A model generated the notes under the pieces. The model did not search any database. It was given only the letters and a program-made list of their open reading frames with translations, and was not told the origin of the DNA. A stretch of 64,000 nucleotides of DNA, taken from contig CAWKNX010000003.1 of the NCBI GenBank assembly GCA_963851085.1, positions 1-64,000 of the forward strand, read 5' to 3'. This document shows positions 33,398-41,838 of the stretch, piece by piece; the stretch's first letter is position 1; the number at the start of each line of letters is the position of its first letter. The DNA comes from DATFVJ01 sp963851085 (GTDB lineage: Bacteria > Actinomycetota > Actinomycetes > Streptosporangiales > Streptosporangiaceae). A program made the translations under genes and the position numbers.

Positions 33398-34579
33398 ATG
33401 GCGCAGGCGCCCCACGAAGCGCCACGCGAAGCGCCTCATGCGGCGCCCCATGAAGCGGCCCAGGAGGCGTCCGGGGCCGCGTCCCGGTCGGCCGCCGCAG
33501 CCGCAGCGCAGCCGATCAGGCCCGCGCCGCTGATCAGCATCGTCATGCCGGTGTTCGGCGCCGAGGACGAGCTTCGCGCCTGCCTCGACTCGATTCTCAC
33601 CCAGTCGTTCACCGACATCGAGGTGATAGCGGTCGATGATCATTCGCAGGACCGGTCCGGCGCGATCCTCGACGAGTACGCCGGGCGTGACTCACGGGTC
33701 CGGGCGATCCATCTGGACCGCAGCGGCGGCCCGGGCAACGCTCGCAACGCCGGTCTTGACCTGGCTGCCGGTGACTATGTGTGGTTCGTCGATGCAGACG
33801 ACCTCCTTGCTGGTGAAAGCCTGGCTGCGGTCGGTGCCAAGCTGGCCGGCGCTGATCCGGATGTCCTGCTCATCGGATTCGCACGCCTCCAGTCATCGGG
33901 TGCCGTCGAACCGAATGCCTGGCGGCATCTGCTAAGCGAGCACGATCCCGGGCACGTGTTCACGCTCGCGGACCGGCCGCAGGTGATACGGCTCACGATG
34001 ACCTCGTGGAGCAAGGTGATCAGGCGAGGGTTCCTGACCGGTCTCGGGCTGCGCTTCGAGCCAGGAATTCACGAGGACGTGCCGCTGACGTGCGTGCTGC
34101 TGCTCAACGCGAAGCGCATCGCCACCCTGGACACCGTGTGCTATCTGTACCGCGAGCAGCGTGGCGGCACGCTCACGAATACCCCGAGCAATGACAATTT
34201 CCAGGTCTTTGCCAGGTACGAGCAGGTTTTTGGCGTCATCGACGCCCGCAGCGGCGAGTTCGGCCAGTTCCGGCCCTTGGTTTTCGACCGGGCGATCTGG
34301 CACTATACGACCGTCTTCGGGGCGCCCAATGCTCTTCCCCGCAGTTCCAGGCGGGCGTTCTTTCGCCGGATGTCCGAACACTTCGCGAAGTTCCGGCCGG
34401 CTTCCTACGTCTATCCGCCTGGCCTGCACGGCGTGAAATACCGGCTGGTCGAGCGTGACGCCTATCACGCATATCTGGCCATACAGCCGCTGAACCAGGC
34501 ACGGATCGCCGTGCGCAAGATCCTGCGCACGCGCCGTGCCGGCGGTGGCCGCGCCGCGGCGCGTGACGCGGCGCGGTGA
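33398..34579 (+). CDS. Glycosyltransferase family 2
   Basis: GT-A fold glycosyltransferase of 393 residues. After a 45-residue Ala/Glu/Pro-rich lead with short repeats (EAPHAAPHEA), the domain starts at LISIVMPVFGAEDELRACLDS, has the first Asp in VIAVDDHS and the metal-binding DxD in VWFVDADD, and a possible catalytic region at EDVPLTC. The C-terminal third resembles enzymes that build teichoic-acid-like or other wall polymers. ATG 33398 has GGAGGTGAG just upstream. The gene is divergent from nfeD and converges on the broken ROK gene two bases beyond its stop. The sugar donor is unknown. Confidence 0.88.
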   Translation: MAQAPHEAPREAPHAAPHEAAQEASGAASRSAAAAAAQPIRPAPLISIVMPVFGAEDELRACLDSILTQSFTDIEVIAVDDHSQDRSGAILDEYAGRDSRVRAIHLDRSGGPGNARNAGLDLAAGDYVWFVDADDLLAGESLAAVGAKLAGADPDVLLIGFARLQSSGAVEPNAWRHLLSEHDPGHVFTLADRPQVIRLTMTSWSKVIRRGFLTGLGLRFEPGIHEDVPLTCVLLLNAKRIATLDTVCYLYREQRGGTLTNTPSNDNFQVFARYEQVFGVIDARSGEFGQFRPLVFDRAIWHYTTVFGAPNALPRSSRRAFFRRMSEHFAKFRPASYVYPPGLHGVKYRLVERDAYHAYLAIQPLNQARIAVRKILRTRRAGGGRAAARDAAR

Positions 34580-34581
34580 GT

Positions 34582-35367
34582 TCAGCTCTCCGGTACGACC
34601 GGACTGGTCCGCGGCGCGGTGTGCATGTCCCAGGGCTGATCCCACAGTTTGATGCCGCCAAGGACGCCTGCCACGTTGGGGACGATCGTCGCATTCGCGC
34701 CGAGGTCGCCGGAGTGCAGGTGCGTGGCGTTGCCGCCGCCGATGTAGAGATGATCGAAGAGCAGCATCGCGTCAAATGCCGCGATCGCCCGCTGCACCCT
34801 GCTGCGCCAGCGGTGGTTGCCGATCTCTTGCCGGGTCACGTCGCCAAGCTGCTGGTCAAAGGTCTCGCCGTCACGGAACGGCCCGTGTGAGAGCTCTATG
34901 TGGGGTAGCAGGCCGCCTGCCAGAACAGGGCCGTGCCGCATCCGGTGCCGAGCGTCATCACGAATTCGAAGCCCTGCCCCTTGACCACCGCGCAGCCCTG
35001 CACGTCGGCGTCGTTGGCAACGCGGACCGGCCGGCCGAACGCCTCTCCAAGCGCGCTCGCGATGTTGAAGCCGGACCACGCCTTGGCGATTTCGTGATCG
35101 CGCGGACCGCCCAGGCTGGCCCGGGAGAGCGCGGGAACCTCCACCACCATTCCCGCGCGCACCATGCCGGGAAATCCTGCTCAGACGCGGTCGAAGGCCG
35201 GGAGCTGGCTGGTGAGCTTCCGCAGGGCTTCGATCAGTGCGGGCGGCGGGCACGGATAGGGCGTCGCTACGCGCAGCCGCTCGCCGATAATCGCACCGTC
35301 CTCGGCGAGCAGCGCTGCCTTGAGTCCTGTGCCGCCCACGTCAATCGCCAGAGTTTTATGTGGCCAT
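34582..35367 (-). pseudogene. Broken ROK-family (polyphosphate) glucokinase
   Basis: The parts of a ROK/PpgK kinase are present in order but in different frames. The phosphate-binding motif AIDVGGTGLKAALL comes first, then ANDADVQGCAVV and VMTLGTGCGTALF, then LLPHIELSHGPF and YIGGGNATHL at the end. Three lesions are visible. ATG 35367 needs one base removed near 35358 to reach the kinase frame. A TGA stands at 35181-35183 within DRV-AGFPGM. One indel near 34920 separates GTALF from GGLLPH. The enzyme would phosphorylate glucose with ATP or polyphosphate if intact. All other motifs are well kept, so decay is recent or the indels are sequencing errors. Confidence 0.85.
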
Positions 35368-35382
35368 CGTGCCTCTCATGGG

Positions 35383-35985
35383 TCAGCGCGGGGTCCGGTC
35401 GTCCGGGCGGAACGCGGGGCCATGGCCCGGGATGATCACCGCGGCGAAGCGGAGGATCCGTTCCCTTGCGGCCCGCAGCACTTCGCGGTCCGGGGCGTAC
35501 GGGTCGTCGGCGGGGCCGTCCGCACTCCACCACGCGTGCGTACAGGCGTACATCCCGTCCGGCGTGGACGCCACCGTGGTGATGTCCTCGGCGGTGTGCC
35601 CCGGAGTGCGGAGCAGCCGGACCGACGGGCTGAGCGGGGCACCCTCGGCGTCCCTGCCGACCCACAGATCACCGTCGTACATCGCCCAGTGATCATGAAT
35701 CCGCGCGCGGGGAAACAGTGCCGCGTTCACGGTGTGGTCCGGATGATGGTGGCTGAACACGATGTCGGTCACATCGTCGGGGGCCGGCCCATGGCTGGCC
35801 AGCGCGGCGAGCAGCGCGGCCCGGTCGGCCACCATACCGGGATCGACGACGATGACCGCGCCGCCGTCGACGATCAGCGTCACCGCGGCGCCGACCCGGA
35901 GTTCGGCGCCGCGCTCACGGACGTATCCTTCGTGCAGGATGTGTACCCGTGCCTCGCCGGGACCAGCGATCGATGTCTCTTGCAC
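35383..35985 (-). CDS. MBL-fold metallo-hydrolase
   Basis: Metallo-beta-lactamase superfamily protein of about 200 residues with the zinc motif HHHPDH, a further RTPGHTAED histidine and IIPGHGPAF near the end, all in the expected order. The spacing and small size fit MBLAC1-like or glyoxalase-II-like hydrolases of unknown substrate. GTG 35985 (QETSIAGPGEARVHILHEGY) is the likely start; the frame is open to GTG 36024. It ends 16 bases before the ROK pseudogene start, so the two were probably one operon. Confidence 0.87.
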   Translation of the reverse strand: MQETSIAGPGEARVHILHEGYVRERGAELRVGAAVTLIVDGGAVIVVDPGMVADRAALLAALASHGPAPDDVTDIVFSHHHPDHTVNAALFPRARIHDHWAMYDGDLWVGRDAEGAPLSPSVRLLRTPGHTAEDITTVASTPDGMYACTHAWWSADGPADDPYAPDREVLRAARERILRFAAVIIPGHGPAFRPDDRTPR

Positions 35986-36051
35986 GAGGCCAGACGATAC
36001 CGGTGCATATCCGGCCGCCACCACGCGACCACCAGCGACCGCTGCGCCAGC

Positions 36052-36300
36052 TCACAGCGGGTCCACGTCCCGCAGCCCGGTACCGTGCGCGAGCTCAGCC
36101 CACCGCGTGATCCCGATGGCCCGCAGGAACGGCAGATCGTGGCTCGCCACGATCAGCGCGCCGCGGTACGCGCCGAGCGCCTGTTCGAGCTGGCGGACGC
36201 TCGCCATGTCCAGGTTGTTGGTCGGCTCGTCAAGCAGCAGCAGTTGCGGCGGAGGCTGCGCGCAGAGCAGCGCCGCCGCCACGCGGTGCAGACTTGGCAT
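36052..36300 (-). pseudogene. C-terminal remnant of an ABC-F ATPase
   Basis: About 80 residues from the end of an ABC-F (ribosome-protection or EttA-like) ATPase. LHRVAAALLCAQ follows where the signature LSGG should be, then Walker B QLLLLDEPTNNLDM and H-loop ALIVASHDLPFL are present. Everything before, including both Walker A motifs and the first ATPase domain, is missing. The break lies where the plus-strand kinase-oxidoreductase gene begins, so a rearrangement joined the two. No function is expected. Confidence 0.82.
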
Positions 36301-36339
36301 GTGGACGACGTGCAGGCCGGGCAGGTGGCGCAGGAGCGG

Positions 36340-37851
36340 GTGGCGCCGGAGCGGGCCGCGCGCCCGGGAGAGGCGCTGAACCTGCCGTCACCGTGCGTCG
36401 TGGTGCTCGCAGGGCCGGGCGCGGCTGGCAAGTCGGCGTGGGCAGCAGCCCACTTCCCTGCGGACTGCATCGTCTCAAGTGATCGCCTCCGCGGGATGGT
36501 CGGTGCGGGTGAGGACGACGTCTCGGCGAGCGCGGATGCGTTCGCGCTGCTCGAGGAGATTGTGCGGGCGCGCCTCGGCAGGAAGCTGACCACGGTGATC
36601 GATACCGTCGGGCTTGATACACAGCGGCGCACCGCGTGGCTCGCGCTCGCCCGCAGCCATGGTCTGCCGTGCGTTGCCGTGGCGTTCGACACCGCACCGG
36701 CCGAGTGCCGCGAGCGGAACAGGGCCAGGAGCAAGCGGATTCCCGCCGATGTCCTGTCAACGCAGCTGCGGTCCTGGGCCCTCGTCCGTGACCTGCTGCC
36801 GGCCGAGGGGTATGACTCCGTGCTCGCGCCGCTGCCTGTCCGGGTGGTGCCGAAGGCGTTCGTTACGACGGGCGCGGCAGCGCGCCGCCAGCACGAGGAA
36901 CCGGCGGGGTTGCGCTTCGGCCTGCATCTCAGCGGCTTCACCTTTCCTGGCGGCACCCATGCGACTGCGGCCAGCCTGCGCGAGATCGCGGCGGCGGCCG
37001 AGGCCGCCGGGTTCGGCGCGATCTACGTGATGGATCACTTCCGGCAGATTCCCCAGCTGGGCAGGCCCTGGGACGATTTTCTCGAAAGCTATGCCACGCT
37101 CGCCTACCTGGCCGCGTGCACGGACCGGGTGCGGCTCGGCGCCCTGGTCACGGGCATCACCTTCCGCAACGTCGCCCACCTGGGCAAGATCGTGGCCACG
37201 CTCGACGTGCTGAGCGGTGGGCGCGCCGTCTGCGGCCTCGGTCTCGCCTGGTACCGGGACGAGCACGTCGCCTACGGCTGGGATTTCCCGCCCGTGACCG
37301 AGCGCTACGGCCTGCTCGAGGATGCGCTGCGGCTGCTGCCGTTGCTGTGGGGCCCGGGAGCCCCGTCCTTCGAGGGCCAGGTGCTGACCGTGCCCGAGGC
37401 GATCTGCTACCCCCGCCCGTTGCAGGAGCACGTGCCGATCCTGGTGGGCGGCGGCGGCGAAACGCGGACGCTGCGTCTCGCCGCGCGGTACGCCGACGCC
37501 GCCAACGTGCTCGGGGACGCCGCGGTCGTGCGCCGCAAGGCGGCCGTCCTTCGCGCCCACTGCGCCGAGGCGGGCCGCGACCCCGGCCAGGTCGTGCTCA
37601 CGCACCTGTCGACGGCGCTCGTCGGAGACGGTGACAAGCACGTCGCCGAACTCGTCGATCGCCTGCGCCCACGCCGGAGAGACCCGGCATGGTACGCGGC
37701 ATCGGTCAACGCCGGCACCGTTGCCGACCACATCGGCAGGTTCCGTGAACTGGCCGAGGCGGGAGTCGAGGAGGTCATGGTCCGGCTGCCGGACCTGGAC
37801 GGCGGAGCCTGCCTCGAGCGCATCGCCAAGGTCATCTCGGCCTTCCGGTAG
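36340..37851 (+). CDS. Fusion: P-loop polynucleotide-kinase-like domain and luciferase-like (F420-type) oxidoreductase
   Basis: About residues 15-170 form a P-loop kinase domain with GPGAAGKS (Walker A), a VSSDRLRG switch-like region and a lid RARSKRIPADV, as in polynucleotide kinases. After a short linker, residues 185-500 form a luciferase-like monooxygenase/F420 reductase barrel: LRFGLHLSGFTFPGGTH, AIYVMDHF, GALVTGITFRNVAHLGK, and the flavin/F420-binding ILVGGGGETRTLRLAA. The two domains are in one frame without any break. GTG 36340 follows AGGAG, with GTG 36301 and 36310 also possible. The barrel is complete, so it is probably active; what the kinase domain phosphorylates is unknown. No F420 biosynthesis gene lies in the window. 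Confidence 0.82.
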   Translation: MAPERAARPGEALNLPSPCVVVLAGPGAAGKSAWAAAHFPADCIVSSDRLRGMVGAGEDDVSASADAFALLEEIVRARLGRKLTTVIDTVGLDTQRRTAWLALARSHGLPCVAVAFDTAPAECRERNRARSKRIPADVLSTQLRSWALVRDLLPAEGYDSVLAPLPVRVVPKAFVTTGAAARRQHEEPAGLRFGLHLSGFTFPGGTHATAASLREIAAAAEAAGFGAIYVMDHFRQIPQLGRPWDDFLESYATLAYLAACTDRVRLGALVTGITFRNVAHLGKIVATLDVLSGGRAVCGLGLAWYRDEHVAYGWDFPPVTERYGLLEDALRLLPLLWGPGAPSFEGQVLTVPEAICYPRPLQEHVPILVGGGGETRTLRLAARYADAANVLGDAAVVRRKAAVLRAHCAEAGRDPGQVVLTHLSTALVGDGDKHVAELVDRLRPRRRDPAWYAASVNAGTVADHIGRFRELAEAGVEEVMVRLPDLDGGACLERIAKVISAFR

Positions 37852-38057
37852 TGGTTTGCCGGACGCGGCCCCGGTGCGGCGGGCGAGATCGACGGCCTTG
37901 GCGATGACCACATCCGCGGCCAGGCCCGGCCGCGACCGCAGGAAGCCGGCGTACACGGCCGTCGGCCGCCCCGGCAAGAGCCCGATACCTGCTGGGTCGC
38001 GTGCACGATCAGGTGGCGGCCCGGCGCCCGGCGACGCAGGCAACGGGGGAGCGGTGG

Positions 38058-38549
38058 TCATTCCCCGGCGCTGTAATCCCTTTCGTCCTCGTCCACGACG
38101 TGGACCGCCGCTTCCTCCGCGCCCGCCGCACCCGCGTCGATGCCGACGTCACGCGCGACAAGATCGGGTTCTTCGTCCGGGCCCGTCCCCTCGTTCTCCG
38201 CGACCAGCCGGCCGGCCCGTGGGTCAGGGACGTCGTCGAAGAGCGCCCCCGACGTGTCCTGGTCGTCGCCGGCGGGCGGTTCGCGCCTCGTTGGCACCTC
38301 CCGCTGCTCATCGCCCGCGTAGGGGTCGATGTCGGGCTCCTCCTCGGCGAGCAGTTGATCGAGCGACTCGCCCACCCGCTCCTCCGCTTCCGTGGTGCCG
38401 AATCCCTCCCCCGCCGACCAGCGGTCCGGCGGCGCGATCCCCGTGTCCAAAGGGTCGTCGCCCGGGTCGCCATCGAGTGTGTCTGATGCGTCGAGCACCC
38501 CTTCGTCCTCGACATCGGCGGACGTGTCGTAGGTGTCGTCGTCGGGCAT
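38058..38549 (-). CDS. DUF5709 domain protein
   Basis: Very acidic protein of 163 residues typical of the actinomycete DUF5709 family: LDASDTLDGDPGDDPLDTGI, then PPDRWSAGEGFGTTEAEERVGESLDQLLAEEEPD. The second half (DPRAGRLVAENEG and the acidic tail) is also as usual. Function unknown; the high charge suggests a disordered or stress-related protein. ATG 38549 follows AAAGGACAGC. A 22-bp tandem duplication lies just upstream at 38562-38605 and may affect its transcription. Confidence 0.88.
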   Translation of the reverse strand: MPDDDTYDTSADVEDEGVLDASDTLDGDPGDDPLDTGIAPPDRWSAGEGFGTTEAEERVGESLDQLLAEEEPDIDPYAGDEQREVPTRREPPAGDDQDTSGALFDDVPDPRAGRLVAENEGTGPDEEPDLVARDVGIDAGAAGAEEAAVHVVDEDERDYSAGE

Positions 38550-38561
38550 GTGCTGTCCTTT

Positions 38562-38605
38562 CCATTTCATCGATACTCCGCGGCCATTTCATCGATACTC
38601 CGCGG
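38562..38605. repeat. Perfect 22-bp tandem duplication upstream of the DUF5709 gene
   Basis: CCATTTCATCGATACTCCGC plus GG occurs at 38562-38583 and again at 38584-38605 with no difference. It covers the 5' untranslated or promoter region of the gene starting at 38549. Confidence 0.93.
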
Positions 38606-38661
38606 CCGGGCACGTCACCTCAGCGGCCCGGCCGGCGCGTCGCCTGAGGCCCAGTTCCATG

Positions 38662-38706
38662 ATCGTGGTGGGTTACCCGCGCATCCGACGGGTAACCCAC
38701 CACGAT
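38662..38706. repeat. 45-bp palindromic repeat, family B
   Basis: Perfect 18-bp arms, ATCGTGGTGGGTTACCCG (38662-38679) and its complement (38689-38706), around a nine-base loop CGCATCCGA. It stands between nadK and the DUF5709 gene. Its halves also occur, far apart, at 24332 and 24497. Confidence 0.93.
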
Positions 38707-38731
38707 GAGGAGCGGTGCCGTCGCCGCGGTG

Positions 38732-39637
38732 CTACGCGGGGTCGCTGACGCCGCGGGGGCCGGGTCCCGCGGTGAGCGCTGGGTCGGGCGGGATCTCCGC
38801 GGAGTCTGTCACGCGCAGCTTGCGCCGTGCGCGCTGGTAGAAGGTGGTGCGGCCGAGGCGGACGACGCGTGCGGCGCCCGCTCGCGGCCGCAGGTCGATG
38901 CGGTCACCGCTGGTCACGTGGGCGGCGACCTCGCCGTCGACCTCCACAGCGAGCCGGCCGCTCGGGGGCAGAATGTCGAGCGCGAGGCTGTCATGCACCG
39001 AGAGCACAAGCCCCCGGTTGTAGGAAGAGTGCGGCGCGGCCGGCGTGACGAGCAGCGCCTCCACCGAGGGACTGACGATGGGCCCGCCGGCGGAGAAGCT
39101 GTAGGCGGTGGAGCCCGTCGGTGTCGCGACGACGACCGCGTCGGCCGCATAGCTGACGAACGGGTACTCGGCGACCCGCACCGCGATCACGGCGCTGCCC
39201 TCGCCGGGGATGCGTACGACGGCGACGTCGTTGAACGCGGTGGCGACCTGCTCGCCGATGACGGCATCCACCGCCAGCCTCGGCTCGATCGTGAAGTCGT
39301 GGCTGTCGATCGCCGAGAGCGCGTCCGGCAGGTCAGGCACGTCGACCTCGGCGAGGAATCCCAGCTTGCCGACATTCACCCCGAGCACGGGCGCGCGCTG
39401 CCTGTCGGCGAGCCGCATGGCGCGCAGCATCGTCCCGTCCCCGCCGAGGCTGACGACCAGGTCCGCGCGCTGGCCAAGCTCCTCGGCCGTGACGGCGACC
39501 GCGGCGCAGCGCAGCCTGCGGATCTCCTGGTCGATGCCGAGAACCTCGATGCCCCGGTGGGTTGCCCAGTCGAGCACGGCCGTCACCGCGTCGGCGGAAT
39601 CCCGCCTCGGGTGCAGCACCAGGCCGACGTTGTGCAT
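38732..39637 (-). CDS. nadK: NAD kinase
   Basis: Inorganic polyphosphate/ATP-NAD kinase (301 residues), which makes NADP from NAD. The diagnostic GGDGT motif is in LVVSLGGDGTMLRAMRLA, followed by GVNVGKLGFLAEV, the FNDVAVVR Asn-Asp pair and the glycine loop TPTGSTAYSFSAGGPIVSP. All are complete. Its ATG shares one base with the stop codon of the NhaA-DsbA gene (TAATG), so translation is coupled. In many actinomycetes nadK lies with recN and tlyA; that context is absent here. Confidence 0.95.
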   Translation of the reverse strand: MHNVGLVLHPRRDSADAVTAVLDWATHRGIEVLGIDQEIRRLRCAAVAVTAEELGQRADLVVSLGGDGTMLRAMRLADRQRAPVLGVNVGKLGFLAEVDVPDLPDALSAIDSHDFTIEPRLAVDAVIGEQVATAFNDVAVVRIPGEGSAVIAVRVAEYPFVSYAADAVVVATPTGSTAYSFSAGGPIVSPSVEALLVTPAAPHSSYNRGLVLSVHDSLALDILPPSGRLAVEVDGEVAAHVTSGDRIDLRPRAGAARVVRLGRTTFYQRARRKLRVTDSAEIPPDPALTAGPGPRGVSDPA

Positions 39638-41571
39638 TAGCCACCTTGCCTTTCTGCGGTACTGCTGCTTGGCACACGGGGCTTCCGCCTGATCGCCGCG
39701 GCTGCCTTGGCGGCCTTGACCGCCGCGGAAAGCGTGCTGATGTCATAGGCACCGTAGTGCCGCCGCCCGTTGATGAAGAACGTCGGCGTGCCGGAGACAC
39801 CGCTCAGGTCGGCGGAGTCGACGTCCTCGGCGACCCTGGCGGCGCCCGCGCGCCTGCGGAGGTGGTCGCGGAATCGTTCGACGTCGAGGCCGAGTTCTTC
39901 CGCGTAGCGAATCAGGTCGCGAGCCTGCAGGTCGCCCTGGTGCTCGAACAGCAGGTCGTGCATTGCCCAGAATTTCCCCTGCTCGGCCGCGGCCTCCGCC
40001 GCTTCCGCGGCAAGCTGCGCGTGGGGGTGGACGTCGTTCAGTGGCAGGTGCCGCCACACGTACCGCACGTCGCCGTGACCGGCCAGCAGTTCCCTGACGG
40101 CAGGTTCCGCCTGGCCGCAGAAGGGGCACTCGAAGTCGCCGTACTCCACCACCGTCACCGGCGCGCTGGCTGGTCCCCGCATGTGGTCGCGCCCGGGATC
40201 GACAGGTGCGGCGAGATCGACGATCACCTCGGAGGTGCCGAGCAGCGCGCGGATCCGCAGCCGGGGCGGAAGCAGCATGGTGGCACGGAAGACCAGCCAC
40301 GTCACCACGGACGCGCCGAGCGCCGCGCTGAGGACACCGAGCTTCGCCTCCTGAAGCTGGATACCGGTGAAGGCGAGGGTCGCGATCAGGATGGACACGG
40401 TGAAGCCAATGCCGGCGATCGCGCCGGCGCCCGCGACGGCAGCCCAGCCGACCGGGGGCCGCAGCCGGCCGCGGCTCAGCCGGGTGACGAGCCAGGAGGC
40501 ACCGGCGATCCCGATCGGCTTGCCCGCCACATAGCCGACGAGGATCCCCAGCGTGATCGGCGAGGTGTAGGCGCGGGCGAGGAAGCCGCCGCTGATCACG
40601 ATCCCGGCGTTGGCGAGCGCGAAAAGCGGCACGATCACGTAGCTCGTCCAGGGATGGTAGAGCTGCTGCAGCCGGTCGTTCGGTGAGATCGCCCAGGACA
40701 GGCCGACGCTCGCGGTACGGGCGAGTTCGGGCGTCGGCTGCTCACGGAAGTCGCGGAAAAGGTCCGACGCGCGCTCGAGGTCGGCCCGGCTGGCCGGATA
40801 GGCATAGGTCAGCAGGCCCATCGCCAGGCCGACGACGACCGGGTCCACGCCTGACTTGAAGACCGCGATCCACGCCGCGATCCCGAGCAGCGCGTAGACG
40901 AACCCGTAGCGGACGCCGGCGCCCCGGATGAGCAGCATCACGCCGAAGATCCCGAACGCGGCCGCGAGCGCCACCGCCGCTATGTTCCCGCTGTAGGCGA
41001 CCCCGATCACGACGAGCGAGATGAGGTCGTCGACGACGGCGACGGTGAGCATGAAGGCCCGCAGCCGGTCCGGGAAACGCGGCCCGACCAGGGCGAGCAT
41101 CCCGAGGGCGAACGCCGTGTCCGTCGACATCGCCGCGCCCCAGCCGTGCGCGGAGGCACGGCCAGCGTTGGCGGCCAGGTAGATGGCGACGGGTACGACC
41201 AGCCCGCCGATGCCCGCCAGCGCGGGCAGCGCGACCCGCCGCCGCTCGCGCAACTCGCCCATGTCGAACTCGCGCCGGGCTTCGAGCCCGACAACGAAAA
41301 AGAAGAACGTCATCAGCCCGCTGTTCACCCAGCCGCGCAGGTCCTGCGACAGCCCGGTGCCGCCGACGCGGATCGACAGCTGCGTGTGCCATACGGCGTC
41401 GTAAGAAGAAGCGTCGGCGTTCACCCAGGCCAGCGCCACAATCGCCATGGCAAGCAGGACGGCGGCGCTGCCGGTCTCTGTCCGCAGGAAGATGCGCAGC
41501 GGCGTCTGGAGATTCCGCGCCCACGCGGTTCGGCCCGAGAAGGCGGGGGTGGCCGGCTGGGTATCGGTCAT
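39637..41571 (-). CDS. nhaA: Na+/H+ antiporter NhaA fused to a DsbA-like thioredoxin domain
   Basis: Protein of 644 residues. The first 430 form an NhaA antiporter with about 12 helices: GLMTFFFFVVGLEARREF, the STDTAFALGMLAL ion site with Thr-Asp, and VAVVDDLISLVVI with the paired Asp residues. From about residue 455 a DsbA-type domain follows: VTVVEYGDFECPFCGQAEP has the redox pair CPFC, and GVSGTPTFFING holds the cis-proline loop. Such fusions are known in actinobacteria. ATG 41571 (MTDTQPATP) is used; GTG 41619 is possible, and neither has a strong ribosome site. The stop overlaps nadK. The C-terminal domain should lie on one side of the membrane; which side is not resolved. Confidence 0.92.
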   Translation of the reverse strand: MTDTQPATPAFSGRTAWARNLQTPLRIFLRTETGSAAVLLAMAIVALAWVNADASSYDAVWHTQLSIRVGGTGLSQDLRGWVNSGLMTFFFFVVGLEARREFDMGELRERRRVALPALAGIGGLVVPVAIYLAANAGRASAHGWGAAMSTDTAFALGMLALVGPRFPDRLRAFMLTVAVVDDLISLVVIGVAYSGNIAAVALAAAFGIFGVMLLIRGAGVRYGFVYALLGIAAWIAVFKSGVDPVVVGLAMGLLTYAYPASRADLERASDLFRDFREQPTPELARTASVGLSWAISPNDRLQQLYHPWTSYVIVPLFALANAGIVISGGFLARAYTSPITLGILVGYVAGKPIGIAGASWLVTRLSRGRLRPPVGWAAVAGAGAIAGIGFTVSILIATLAFTGIQLQEAKLGVLSAALGASVVTWLVFRATMLLPPRLRIRALLGTSEVIVDLAAPVDPGRDHMRGPASAPVTVVEYGDFECPFCGQAEPAVRELLAGHGDVRYVWRHLPLNDVHPHAQLAAEAAEAAAEQGKFWAMHDLLFEHQGDLQARDLIRYAEELGLDVERFRDHLRRRAGAARVAEDVDSADLSGVSGTPTFFINGRRHYGAYDISTLSAAVKAAKAAAAIRRKPRVPSSSTAERQGG

Positions 41572-41675
41572 GCCGCAATTGTCGCCGTACCCGTCTCCCC
41601 ACAGGCCCCTTCGCGGCAAGGGCGTGGGCCGGCCGGGCGAGCGCCGCTGCCCGGGCCCGGTTACCGATGAGTATG

Positions 41676-41716
41676 CGCAGCGGCTGCCGCAGGGATTCCA
41701 CGCGGCAGCCGTTACG
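41676..41716. repeat. GCAGCCGTT-family inverted repeat
   Basis: GGCTGCCGC (41682-41690) pairs with GCGGCAGCC (41702-41710) and the right arm continues into GTTACGG. It lies between the aldo/keto reductase end and the NhaA gene start. Confidence 0.65.
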
Positions 41717-41838
41717 GATCATCTGGGTATTCCGCGACCAGTGGCATCGGCCATTCTGCCCGGTACCGTGGCGCCCCGTGTCACGGGCCGGGAACGGGCG
41801 GGTAACGGGGCTTGGCCCGCGGCCGCGCCGGGGTCCGG

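Noticed and set aside
38705..39640. 311-codon plus-strand frame opposite nadK
   Set aside because: No family pattern, and all NAD kinase motifs are on the other strand.
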